Positions 17,328 through 26,300 of a stretch of 64,000 nucleotides of DNA are shown here, in pieces. Positions within the stretch are counted from its first letter, which is position 1. Every line of letters begins with the position of its first letter. The DNA lies in the NCBI RefSeq assembly GCF_006228385.1, contig NZ_CP039852.1, forward strand, positions 2,248,001 through 2,312,000, read 5' to 3'. The stretch is from Salinimonas iocasae (lineage in GTDB: Bacteria; Pseudomonadota; Gammaproteobacteria; Enterobacterales; Alteromonadaceae). The translations under genes and the position numbers were made by a program. The notes under the pieces are model-generated. The model was given only the letters and a program-made list of their open reading frames with translations, was not told the DNA's origin and did not search any database.

Positions 17328-19031
17328 TCAGTGTGACTGCGCAGCAGGGTTAAAAAAACGTAAGGGTAGCCACCAGGCAAGCACGAAACCAATGAGTGGC
17401 ATTAGCATCTGGACCAGTGTATACACAGCACTAAGTCGCCGGCTGGCGCCTGCACTAATGGCCACCGACTCAGTAGTCACCGTCGCAATCGTTCCGGCAC
17501 CCGGCAACAATGTCGCTAAATACTGGCTAAAACTGATTGCCACGCCCAATGCAAAAGCCACCATAACCGGCGCAAACAATTGCGGTAGCTTCACCTTCCA
17601 GAAAATCTTTAACGGCGATGCGCCTAAGCCATAACTGACGTAAGTGTATCGCATGTCGAAGCGCCGGTAGGCAACTGCCAAAGATAGAAAGACATAAGGC
17701 AGTACATAAACAAAATGGCTGATCAGAACCGGAACCCATACGCCAGCGCCGATATACTGGGTAAACCAGGTCATGCCGAACAAAAATGTCACACCGGGAA
17801 TAAGAAGCGGTAAAAACAGTATCGCATCTTTTTTTAACGCGCTGTTTACCCTAGCGCTGCTCACCATCTGCTCATGCTCAAGGACAAGCAGACTAAGAAT
17901 CACCGACAGCAGGCTTACCGGTATCGCGATTAAAAGCGTATTGAGAAGTGGTTCTGACATAGCGACCAGGCTGGTTCGCCAGTGAATGAAGGTCGCACCT
18001 TCCGGGAATACATCAGGAAAAGGCCAGAACGTGGCAAATGACGACATAATCAGACTTATCAGCATGCACAGCGTCAATATACTTAATAATCCCAGGGTAA
18101 AGTATGCTGTGCCCGTCAATGAGAAAGCGGCAAAGTTACGCGAGCCTGCATATTTCAAACGATTAAATGTGGCAGCCACAGCGCGTTCGATAATCATCCA
18201 GATCACAATAGCCATACCCGTTATACCGATTTGCAAACAGGCCGCAGCACTGGCCTGAAGGCGCATGGAAATATCCACATTGTTAAACCACTGGAGGACC
18301 GCAACGGCCAATGTTGGCGGGGATCCGGGCCCGAGGATTAAGGGTATTTCAACGTTAGCAGTGGCAAAGGCTAATACCGCTATCACCGGCAATCGAATCA
18401 GTGGATAAATAACCGGCCACGCGACCTTTAAAAAGGCTGTGGCGGGTAAATACCCCATCGTTCTTGCCACATACATTTGCTTTTGCAGTCGCTCAGCAAG
18501 ATGGGGCTGAGCCAGAATACTCAGCACCATCAGTAATATGAAAGGCATTGCCTTAATGGTAAGCGCAGCAATTACCGCCAACCCCGTTTCATCGTGTATC
18601 AGTCGTAATGTGGGGGGCGCATCCCACCCACTCAATGCCGGAGATATCAGACGTGCAGGCCAGCCTCCCGGAGAGAGAATAAAACCTAATGCGATGGCTG
18701 CTGCAGCATGAGGAATAACAAGAATGGGGCTTAATACGCTTTGAACCCACCTGAGCATAGCGGTGTGATAAAACGCAGCAAGCACCGACAATGTGCCCGC
18801 TGTGGCCAAAAGCGTTGCCACCAGCCCGGTAAATATCGATAGTCCGGCCATCCGGAAGATGCCATCCACGTTCATCAAGGCAGTAATCGCCTTCAGAGAA
18901 AACCGATGTTCGCCGATAGCCGGAAAATAAGACAAAGCCGGCAGGAATACACCTGCCAGCCCCGCAAGAATTGGTATTACCAGTAAAGCGATAAAAAGCC
19001 AGCGCGAGGCTGTCAGCACGGCGCCGAACAT
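17328..19031 (-). CDS. ynjC: ABC transporter permease, fused two-half (YnjC-like)
   Basis: 567 residues with about 12 membrane helices arranged as two binding-protein-dependent permease halves (about residues 1-275 and 290-560). This is the fused layout of E. coli YnjC (511 residues) and of ferric-iron and thiamine permeases. EAA-type cytoplasmic loops are visible in each half (ARTMGYLPATAFLKVAWP; SYGLGASPLKIFWKVKLP). It forms the membrane channel for the importer with the neighbouring ATPase and binding protein. Its ATG directly follows the stop of the binding-protein gene. Confidence 0.92.
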   Translation of the reverse strand: MFGAVLTASRWLFIALLVIPILAGLAGVFLPALSYFPAIGEHRFSLKAITALMNVDGIFRMAGLSIFTGLVATLLATAGTLSVLAAFYHTAMLRWVQSVLSPILVIPHAAAAIALGFILSPGGWPARLISPALSGWDAPPTLRLIHDETGLAVIAALTIKAMPFILLMVLSILAQPHLAERLQKQMYVARTMGYLPATAFLKVAWPVIYPLIRLPVIAVLAFATANVEIPLILGPGSPPTLAVAVLQWFNNVDISMRLQASAAACLQIGITGMAIVIWMIIERAVAATFNRLKYAGSRNFAAFSLTGTAYFTLGLLSILTLCMLISLIMSSFATFWPFPDVFPEGATFIHWRTSLVAMSEPLLNTLLIAIPVSLLSVILSLLVLEHEQMVSSARVNSALKKDAILFLPLLIPGVTFLFGMTWFTQYIGAGVWVPVLISHFVYVLPYVFLSLAVAYRRFDMRYTYVSYGLGASPLKIFWKVKLPQLFAPVMVAFALGVAISFSQYLATLLPGAGTIATVTTESVAISAGASRRLSAVYTLVQMLMPLIGFVLAWWLPLRFFNPAAQSH

Positions 19032-20195
19032 TTACAGGTGCTCTCCATAGCGTTCAAACCAGGCTTCCCGTAACGCATCGGTCCAGCTTGCATGAGGCTC
19101 TGCCAGCAAACGGTGGTGTCCGTTTACCGGTAATGCCGACGGATGTGGTGAGTGGCTGCTGAAATGACTGCGCTGCGTATCATTGAGTATCGACGCGTCC
19201 AGAACCGTGTCATCCCCCCATACATCATTCTTTTTCTTTCGGGCCTGAGCCCGGGGAGATAGCAGGAAGTTGACCACCTCCATCGCGGCCTCTTTATGGC
19301 CGCTATTATAAGGAATGCCAATAAAATGTACGTTTGACAGGCTGCCGTCCTGCATCGCATAAGTACGGGTGGATTCAGGCAAATCGAAGCGGGAAACGGC
19401 CGCAGGTATTTCAGCTGCGGTGAAAGAAAAGGATAAAAAAAGTTCGTTATCATCAAACAATCGCTGTAATCGGGAGGCCTGACGCGCAAAGAATCTGCCT
19501 TCCTGCCACAGCGTTGGATGCAACTTGTCCAGATAAACAAAAAGCGGAGATATCACCTTGCGCAACGATGCGGCATCCACCTCCTCGTACAAGCGCTCAC
19601 GGGGAATTCCGGGTAACGTCAGCGCTAAGTACTTTAAAAAACTAATGCCTAGATAGTCGGTTGGTAGTGGATAGGCGAATCTGCCCGGGTACTGCTGACC
19701 AAAGCTAAGCAAAGCTTCTGCATTTTCAGGCGGGCTTTGCAGGTAACGGGTATTGTAATAAAAGACCATTGCCGCCTTTCCCCAGGGCGCCTCCTGACCA
19801 TCGGTAGGAATACCAAAATCCATGGCCATATTCTTATGCTTTTCGGGGTTTGTCAGCGCAAAGTTAGGCAGTGAAGACACCCAGTCCCGGTGTAACAACC
19901 GATGGCGCTTCATTGCTGCAAAGTTTTCACCATTTATCCATATTAAATCAACACTTCCGCGGTTGTGATTTCCAGCAGCTTTTTCCGCCAGCACCCGGGA
20001 TACCGCGTCACTGGTATCAGCTAATTTGACATGATTGACGGTAATCCCAAGCTCAGCCTCCGTCTGTGTGTTTACCCAGCGTAAGTACTGATTGACCTGT
20101 GGACTGCCTCCCCAGGCGTGAAAATTGATAGTCTGCGCGTGCCCTGACGAGGCCCAGCCTATTATCAACAGTAACGCACTAATCCGCGATATCAT
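19032..20195 (-). CDS. ynjB: ABC transporter substrate-binding protein (YnjB-like)
   Basis: 387 residues, E. coli YnjB being 388. A 20-residue signal peptide ends near SGHAQ, so the mature protein is periplasmic. The fold suggested by sequence is the iron/thiamine/polyamine binding-protein class (INFHAWGGSPQVNQYL; DLIWINGENFAAMK). The ligand of YnjB proteins is not established. It overlaps the end of the DUF547 gene by 17 bases and abuts the permease gene, so the three transporter genes are one transcription unit. Confidence 0.92.
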   Translation of the reverse strand: MISRISALLLIIGWASSGHAQTINFHAWGGSPQVNQYLRWVNTQTEAELGITVNHVKLADTSDAVSRVLAEKAAGNHNRGSVDLIWINGENFAAMKRHRLLHRDWVSSLPNFALTNPEKHKNMAMDFGIPTDGQEAPWGKAAMVFYYNTRYLQSPPENAEALLSFGQQYPGRFAYPLPTDYLGISFLKYLALTLPGIPRERLYEEVDAASLRKVISPLFVYLDKLHPTLWQEGRFFARQASRLQRLFDDNELFLSFSFTAAEIPAAVSRFDLPESTRTYAMQDGSLSNVHFIGIPYNSGHKEAAMEVVNFLLSPRAQARKKKNDVWGDDTVLDASILNDTQRSHFSSHSPHPSALPVNGHHRLLAEPHASWTDALREAWFERYGEHL

Positions 20196-21024
20196 TCAGT
20201 GCCCAGTTGTAGTCATTGTATTTAATGCTTACCTTCCCTTCCTGCAGCGTCTGTTGTTCGGCGGCGTCCAGATTAAGCGCGTCTGCATAGTGCAATAAAA
20301 AGGCTTCAAGGGAACCCCAGTTATTCCAGCCGCGGGTAAAATCCTCCTCATACCATTTAAAAATAGAAGAGAGATACAGCGTGCGGCCGCGAAAATAATT
20401 TTGGTTCCGGTTACTTAAAAACTGACGCGTTTGATGTTCAAGCTGTGCATCAAGTTTATCTGCGGTGTAAGCCTCATTACGTAAAGGCGGGCAACCGCGA
20501 CTGGCGCAATTAACAGCAAAGTGAATACGTGGCTCACTGAAGCCGTCAAAACCATCTTCACGCAATGCATTGTCCTGCCCGCGAATCATACCGTGCTCAA
20601 TCTCATCCAGGGTTCGTTGTTCCCCAAGCAGGTTGGCAACCTTTTCAGACCAGGGTGAGGAAAACCATCCACCAATATCCCGGATGGATGAAAGGTCAGG
20701 ATAATGCTGCAGAATCAGTAATACTGTGTGAGCATTATAGGCATTAATGAGAAACGCCAGTTGCCGGGATTCGTCCCACGTTTCATATTCATCCCGTGTC
20801 ACCTCTGCCAGCGAATCTGCATATTGCCTGAGTTGGTGCGAATCACGTTGCCACCCACTATAATTTACCTCGCTACTTTTACCATTGTCAGCGGTATAAC
20901 TCACATAGCGCTCAAGCTGAGCCTGCCAGGGACTGTGTAAATGCGCATTGTCCTGTTCTGAAGCGCAGATGACAGAGGCCCATAAGCTCAGTGTTATTGC
21001 CAAAATCGCTCTCATTCTAAACAT
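20179..21024 (-). CDS. DUF547 domain secreted protein
   Basis: 281 residues. A signal peptide (about 1-21, ending VICAS) is followed by a DUF547 domain covering most of the protein. Conserved family segments are visible: FLINAYNAHTVLLI, HFAVNCASRGCPPLR and KWYEEDF. The cysteine pair in NCASRGCP is characteristic. DUF547 has no settled biochemical role; members often sit beside redox or heavy-metal genes, as here. The ATG at 21024 has AAGGA eight bases upstream. It is 18 bases after the VTT/oxidoreductase gene. Confidence 0.9.
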   Translation of the reverse strand: MFRMRAILAITLSLWASVICASEQDNAHLHSPWQAQLERYVSYTADNGKSSEVNYSGWQRDSHQLRQYADSLAEVTRDEYETWDESRQLAFLINAYNAHTVLLILQHYPDLSSIRDIGGWFSSPWSEKVANLLGEQRTLDEIEHGMIRGQDNALREDGFDGFSEPRIHFAVNCASRGCPPLRNEAYTADKLDAQLEHQTRQFLSNRNQNYFRGRTLYLSSIFKWYEEDFTRGWNNWGSLEAFLLHYADALNLDAAEQQTLQEGKVSIKYNDYNWALNDIAD

Positions 21025-21042
21025 GGATTTTCCTTAACAGGG

Positions 21043-23196
21043 TTAACCCCGACGCCAGCGATGATACTTTTCCACATAGTTGAGAAGTGTTTCCGGCGCA
21101 TGCGCCCGCTTCCAGTTTCCTGCAGCGTATTTAGCGCCCTCAGCCCAGGTCGGATAAGCATGGATAGTTCCCAGTATTTTGTTTAAACCCAGTTTATGTT
21201 TCATCGCCAGCACAAATTCAGCAATAAGATCGCCCGCATGCTCACTGATGATCGTTACGCCCAGAATATCGTCTTTGCCTTTTTTTGTGAGCACTTTGAT
21301 ATACCCTTTACCTGCACTTTCGGTTATTGCACGGTCTAGTTCTGCAAATTCATACCGGGTAATTTCAAAATCAATATTCTGCGCTCTGGCTTCGGTTTCA
21401 TTTAAGCCAACCCTGGCAACTTCCGGGTCCACATAGGTAGTCCACGGAATCACACGGTAGTCCACTTTGAATTGCTTAAAGGTACCGAATAACGCGTTAA
21501 CTGCGGCATACCACGCCTGATGAGATGCTACATGGGTAAACTGGTAAGGGCCTGCCACATCGCCAGCTGCATAAATATTAGGGAAATTCGTCTGCAGATA
21601 TGCGTTGGTTTCAATCGTACGGTTGCACGGTACGCCCAGCTCTTCCAGTCCGAACCCTGATAGTCTGGCTTGCCGTCCGACCGCAATAATCACCTCATCA
21701 TAATAGACCGGCGATGTTTTGCCCTCACGGCTCACCGTGACATAGTGTCCGTTTTCATCCTGAGAAAATGCCGTTGCCTGATGGCTGGTAAGAACCTCAA
21801 CACCTTCAGCCTTGAGCGTATTAGTAACATATTCAGCCACTTCAGCATCTTCTTTGCCCATCAGCTGTGATGCCTGCTCGATAAGTGTCACCCGACTTCC
21901 CAGCCGACTAAACGCCTGAGCAAGTTCGCATCCAATTGGGCCGCCCCCCAGTATTACCAGCCGTTCAGGTGAGGTTGTCAGTGAGGCAAACTGGGACCAC
22001 AGCGTATCGGATGTAACATAACCACTCTTTTCAATACCCGGCAGTGTTGGCACGAAGGGCCGTGCGCCTGTGGCGATGACAATACTTCTGGTGGTCAGCG
22101 TTATGGTTTCATTGTTTTCGCGGGTAATTTCGACAGTCCAGGGATCGATAATCCTGGCATAACCTTTTTGAACATCAACGCCCAGGTCTGTATAACGCTC
22201 AACACTGTCATTTGGCGCGATTCGCGTTATAACATCATTGATGCGCTGCATTACCCTGGAAAAAGGTATTTCAGGTTCATGATCGCACAGACCATACTGT
22301 GATAAATGCCGGGATTGATGAGCCACACGGGCAGACTTGATTAGCGCTTTACTGGGCACACATCCATAGTTAAGGCAGTCGCCTCCCATCTCCCCGGCCT
22401 CAACCAGCGTAACACGTGACTTCACCGCAGCACCGATATAGGAAGTGACCAGGCCACCCGCACCAGCACCAATAACAACAAGGTTGCGGTCAAATCGCTT
22501 GGGTTTAGTGTAGCCCTTATAGATATTTCGCCGATTAATCAGGCCCACGATGCCTTTTGCTATCCAGGGAAACAAACCCAGTAATACAAAGCTAAAAATC
22601 AGATCGGCCGATACAATGCCTGACAGACTGTCAATCTGCGCGAGCTGGGTACCCGCGTTTACATAAACCAATGTTCCTGCAAGCATGCCAACCTGACTCA
22701 CCCAATAAAACGTCCATACCTTTAAAGAGGTTAAGCCCATCGCCAGATTGATAATGAAAAACGGAAAGACGGGCACAAGACGCAGAGTAAACAGATAAAA
22801 CGCGCCCTGCTTTTCCACGCCACGATCAATTTTATCTAACCGGGCAGCAAAACGCTTTTTGACACTTTGTCGAAAAACGAAGCGTGCACTTAAAAAGGCC
22901 AGGGTGGCCCCCACTGTCGAGGCGAAAGACGCTATCAGCAAGCCAGTCCACAACCCAAACAGCGCGCCCGCCGCAAGCGTGAGGATCGCGGCACCTGGCA
23001 ATGACAGTGCGGTAACGATGACATACACGACAAAAAATACAATGGCGCTGAATAAAGGGTTCGCATCAATTTGATTGCGAAAATCGCTGACGGATGACTT
23101 GAGTCCTTCGAGGGTGAAATACTGATTTAGATCGAAAAAAAAGAATGTTCCGATAAGCAATACGAATACACTCAGCAGGGCGGCCTTTTTATACAT
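21043..23196 (-). CDS. VTT (TVP38/TMEM64) membrane domain fused to flavin disulfide oxidoreductase
   Basis: 717 residues. Residues 1-220 form a VTT/DedA-type membrane domain (SLPGAAILTLAAGALFG; LRLVPVFPFFIIN). Residues 236-717 form a class I pyridine nucleotide-disulfide oxidoreductase with FAD motif GAGAGG at 243-248. A redox-active cysteine pair C274-x4-C279 (GGDCLNYGCVPSK) follows. The NAD(P)H site contains ILGGGPIGCELA, and the C-terminal catalytic His-Glu segment is HAYPTWAEG. It resembles mercuric reductase, but the C-terminal cysteine pair and N-terminal metal-binding domain of MerA are absent, so mercury reduction is unlikely. AGGAG lies six bases before the ATG. It is 16 bases after the TonB receptor gene. 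Confidence 0.93.
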   Translation of the reverse strand: MYKKAALLSVFVLLIGTFFFFDLNQYFTLEGLKSSVSDFRNQIDANPLFSAIVFFVVYVIVTALSLPGAAILTLAAGALFGLWTGLLIASFASTVGATLAFLSARFVFRQSVKKRFAARLDKIDRGVEKQGAFYLFTLRLVPVFPFFIINLAMGLTSLKVWTFYWVSQVGMLAGTLVYVNAGTQLAQIDSLSGIVSADLIFSFVLLGLFPWIAKGIVGLINRRNIYKGYTKPKRFDRNLVVIGAGAGGLVTSYIGAAVKSRVTLVEAGEMGGDCLNYGCVPSKALIKSARVAHQSRHLSQYGLCDHEPEIPFSRVMQRINDVITRIAPNDSVERYTDLGVDVQKGYARIIDPWTVEITRENNETITLTTRSIVIATGARPFVPTLPGIEKSGYVTSDTLWSQFASLTTSPERLVILGGGPIGCELAQAFSRLGSRVTLIEQASQLMGKEDAEVAEYVTNTLKAEGVEVLTSHQATAFSQDENGHYVTVSREGKTSPVYYDEVIIAVGRQARLSGFGLEELGVPCNRTIETNAYLQTNFPNIYAAGDVAGPYQFTHVASHQAWYAAVNALFGTFKQFKVDYRVIPWTTYVDPEVARVGLNETEARAQNIDFEITRYEFAELDRAITESAGKGYIKVLTKKGKDDILGVTIISEHAGDLIAEFVLAMKHKLGLNKILGTIHAYPTWAEGAKYAAGNWKRAHAPETLLNYVEKYHRWRRG

Positions 23197-23212
23197 GGGT
23201 TACTCCTGACCT

Positions 23213-25603
23213 TTAAAAACGATATTGCAGCGTTGCACTGGTATGACGCGGAAGCACCGGCATAGCCAGCGTGGCACCAAAATAGCCTCCTTCGAACACC
23301 GGCTGCCAGTTTTCCTCATCGGTGACATTTACAATGTCTATTCTGACTTGCAGTGCAGGAGAAAACTGATAGCTGGCATTGAAATCCCAGCGCACCTGGT
23401 CACGAATTTTGACCGTCTGAAGAAAGTCCAGCGGAAACGATTTGGTATAGATAAAGCTACCGCCAAGCGTAAATGCGTTACCAACATCAACCGCACCATT
23501 AATACTGATAAGTTGTGGGGCGACCCCCTGAACCTTTCTGTCTGAAGGCGCAAAGGAGGTAAAGGCAGGCGAACCAGCAGCCGTTCCCTCAATGATATCC
23601 GGCCGACTGGCATCAAAGGCATCCCTTACCTCTCGGGTACCCTGCGCAGCGGCAGAATTATCATACCGGGCATCCAGATAACTGTAGCTGCCGTTTAGCC
23701 AGAATGACTGGCCCTGGTAAAACGCTTCCAATTCCAGTCCCCTGGTTTGTATACCTGAATTACTTCCGTCGCGGTTACGCAGGCTGCGGGTCTGGTCAAA
23801 CACCGACACTGCCGTAAATAATGCTTCAAACGGGCTATATTTCAGGCCAAGCTCGTACAAGGTGTTTTCGGTAGCAAAATTAGCGGCTGAAATCAGATTA
23901 TCAGCACCTAACGTTGTGCCGCCAGCCATGCTGTTTGAGGTGGCGTCATTTTTGCCAACCGCCGCATAAATGTTGATGTCATCTGTCAGCGCATACAAGG
24001 CATTGAGTTGCCAGGCATGTAACGTGTCGGTATACGTATCTGAGGCTGGTGTGGTAACGCCATCAGGTGGCAACGCGTCAGTAGCACTAACATCATAATA
24101 GTCAATACGATATCCCGCGATAGTGGTGAATGCGTCAGTCCAGTCCGAGGTTTGCTGAATAGCCAGGCCCGTTTGCCAGGTGGTGGAGTCAGTGGTGTCA
24201 GAAAGGTTAAAGTCGCCTTGCCCGTCCTGATCAGTATCATATTGCGCACCGGGCGAAACAAAGACGCCCGGTCGCAACAGTACTAACCGCCGTTGCTGCT
24301 CATCTGATAGAGGGATGACTCTGTTTTGCAAGGGCCCCGCCAAATCAATAGGGTTATCTGCTTCAGTCGTAAACTGGCTGTAACCAAGCACATCATTGTA
24401 TCTGACATCCAGAGCCAGCGTGGTTAACTGACTTTGAGTGAGGGAAATATCTATTTCTGTGCGGTTCTGCGCAGTATCTGCGCCGTCAATAATTTCAACA
24501 AAACTGTTCTGAGCAATCTCCTCTCGCTCCAGGTGCTGGTAGTAAGAGATATTCCTGAGCTGGATTTGTTCGGACACCTGCATGCTCAGGTTACTGCGAA
24601 GAATATATGTTTCAGCCGTATTGATATCATCGGGATGGGTCAGAACCCGGTTGCGGGGCAGCTTAACTTCACCAGTTGGAGAGATAACGGCGCCCGCGCC
24701 GGGGATATATGAACCATCCGGCTGCTGGCCCTGCCCGGTGATATAAAGCCCATCGTCGATAAGAGCCTGCGTAGGACGATTCACACCGGCGATATCCGGA
24801 TAATCTGCGTGATAATATTCCGTCGACAGGTCCCAGGTGAGCCTGCTATCTGGCTGATACCTGAAGGTTGCGTACAGATTTTCACTTTTATGTTCAGCAA
24901 AATCGTAGAAGCTGTCAGCGTTTTTAATTTGTGCACTGACTCTGACCGCAGTTTTTTCAGTGACCCAGGGCGCGGAGTAGTCGGCCAGCAGCTCGTAATC
25001 GTCCCAGCGCCCTGCTTTCAATGAAACCTGTCCGCTGGCCTGCGAAACTGAAGCAACCTTCGAGCGAATATCAACAAAACCACCGTTACGCTGTGTACTG
25101 CCAAGCAATACAGTAGGAGGGCCTTTAATCACATTCAGCTGACCGACACTGTTGAACGAAAACGGGATCCCAAACCCGTTGTTCCCTGCCTGCCGCCGAA
25201 TACCGTCCTGGAACAGCTCACCCAGCTGTCCCCTCACCGTAGGCAGGCTTGGGGTACCAAAGCCACTGGCAGCGTAAGTATTGGGGGCGACTTTGGCGAT
25301 ATCGTGCAACGACTCTATATTGTATGTTGTTAGTGCGGCCTCACTCAGGCTGGTTGCGGCTCGCGGCAAAGATTTAAGCGTCATGGAATTGCCAAAAATA
25401 CCGGCTACTTCCGCGTTGGATGGATTAAGCTGTGCAGCGACGGCCCTGTCACCAACGACTTCGATAACCTCAATATTCTCATCCTCAGCATTCTCTTTGC
25501 TGATTCGGGCTTGTCCGTCGACGGTGGCAGCGTGGGTAATGTGAGAAAGCGCAGCAGTCACTGCAAAGGCCAGATATCCCAGTCTTGCTGGTGTGAACGT
25601 CAT
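23213..25603 (-). CDS. TonB-dependent outer-membrane receptor
   Basis: 796 residues. A signal peptide ends at THA-AT near residue 25. A TonB-box-like stretch (ENIEVIEVVG) precedes the plug domain (about 60-180; VIKGPPTVLLGS), and a 22-strand barrel ends in the aromatic residue QYRF. The plug and barrel resemble siderophore receptors, which import ferric chelates, but the ligand is not determined. The ATG at 25603 is preferred because it follows CGGAAAAA; an upstream ATG at 25627 lacks a site. It is the first gene of the eight-gene operon that includes an ABC importer, so outer- and inner-membrane uptake may be linked. Confidence 0.9.
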   Translation of the reverse strand: MTFTPARLGYLAFAVTAALSHITHAATVDGQARISKENAEDENIEVIEVVGDRAVAAQLNPSNAEVAGIFGNSMTLKSLPRAATSLSEAALTTYNIESLHDIAKVAPNTYAASGFGTPSLPTVRGQLGELFQDGIRRQAGNNGFGIPFSFNSVGQLNVIKGPPTVLLGSTQRNGGFVDIRSKVASVSQASGQVSLKAGRWDDYELLADYSAPWVTEKTAVRVSAQIKNADSFYDFAEHKSENLYATFRYQPDSRLTWDLSTEYYHADYPDIAGVNRPTQALIDDGLYITGQGQQPDGSYIPGAGAVISPTGEVKLPRNRVLTHPDDINTAETYILRSNLSMQVSEQIQLRNISYYQHLEREEIAQNSFVEIIDGADTAQNRTEIDISLTQSQLTTLALDVRYNDVLGYSQFTTEADNPIDLAGPLQNRVIPLSDEQQRRLVLLRPGVFVSPGAQYDTDQDGQGDFNLSDTTDSTTWQTGLAIQQTSDWTDAFTTIAGYRIDYYDVSATDALPPDGVTTPASDTYTDTLHAWQLNALYALTDDINIYAAVGKNDATSNSMAGGTTLGADNLISAANFATENTLYELGLKYSPFEALFTAVSVFDQTRSLRNRDGSNSGIQTRGLELEAFYQGQSFWLNGSYSYLDARYDNSAAAQGTREVRDAFDASRPDIIEGTAAGSPAFTSFAPSDRKVQGVAPQLISINGAVDVGNAFTLGGSFIYTKSFPLDFLQTVKIRDQVRWDFNASYQFSPALQVRIDIVNVTDEENWQPVFEGGYFGATLAMPVLPRHTSATLQYRF

Positions 25604-25772
25604 TGTTAATTTTTCCGAGTTTGTCATTAATTGAAAGTACAGACCGTCTTACGGGCCGGAATCTTTCACTATTTAGTAAAGATAATACGCAAAACCAGAA
25701 AGAAAATAATGATTTATCCGGTCTGTTGAAGTCAGTATCACACATTTTATAACTAATGCCGGAGTTTCACTT

Positions 25773-26189
25773 ATGCGTTCACTACTGTCGGGGTTCGACA
25801 AACGTCTGCAAATTTCATTGTTATCCCTGCGTATCGGGGTATTTATTGTCATGTTTGTCTGGGCGTTAGACAAATTCGTCAACCCAGCGCACAGCGCCGG
25901 TATTTTTGAAGCATTTTATGGCATTGGCGGTATCTCCCATGCTCTGGTCTATCTGATGGGAGGATTACAGATTGTACTTGTGTTGTTGTTCCTGGCAGGT
26001 GTTTTGAAAACATGGACCTACGGGTTAATACTGGTACTGCACGCTGCCTCGACCTTTTCATCCTATTCGCAGTATCTTGATGCCTTCAATAACCTGCTGT
26101 TCTTTGCGGCATGGCCAATGCTTGCAGCGTGCCTGGCGCTATTTTTACTTCGTGAGGCAGATACGCTGCTTAGTGTTAATAAATCATGA
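25773..26189 (+). CDS. DoxX-like four-helix membrane protein
   Basis: 138 residues with four transmembrane helices. The segment RIGVFIVMFVWALDKFVNP and the overall size fit the DoxX/DoxD-like superfamily; some members are quinone-linked oxidoreductase subunits, others are of unknown role. GGAG lies eight bases before the ATG. It is divergent from the TonB receptor operon across 169 bases, so it may share that control region. Confidence 0.75.
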   Translation: MRSLLSGFDKRLQISLLSLRIGVFIVMFVWALDKFVNPAHSAGIFEAFYGIGGISHALVYLMGGLQIVLVLLFLAGVLKTWTYGLILVLHAASTFSSYSQYLDAFNNLLFFAAWPMLAACLALFLLREADTLLSVNKS

Positions 26190-26300
26190 CGGCTACCTGT
26201 CTTACCCGCTCCACACACTGACTGGTTAAAATTGTCCGCGGGCGAGGGTTTCTCTATAGTATGGAAAGTGTTTCTCCCACCCTTACTAAAAAGGATTCCA

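Noticed and set aside
21043..23196. Mercuric reductase (merA)
   Set aside because: The C-terminal cysteine pair and N-terminal metal domain are missing, a VTT membrane domain is fused instead, and no mer genes are near.
23213..25603. Siderophore biosynthesis locus around the TonB receptor
   Set aside because: No siderophore synthesis genes are present; only the receptor resembles that class.
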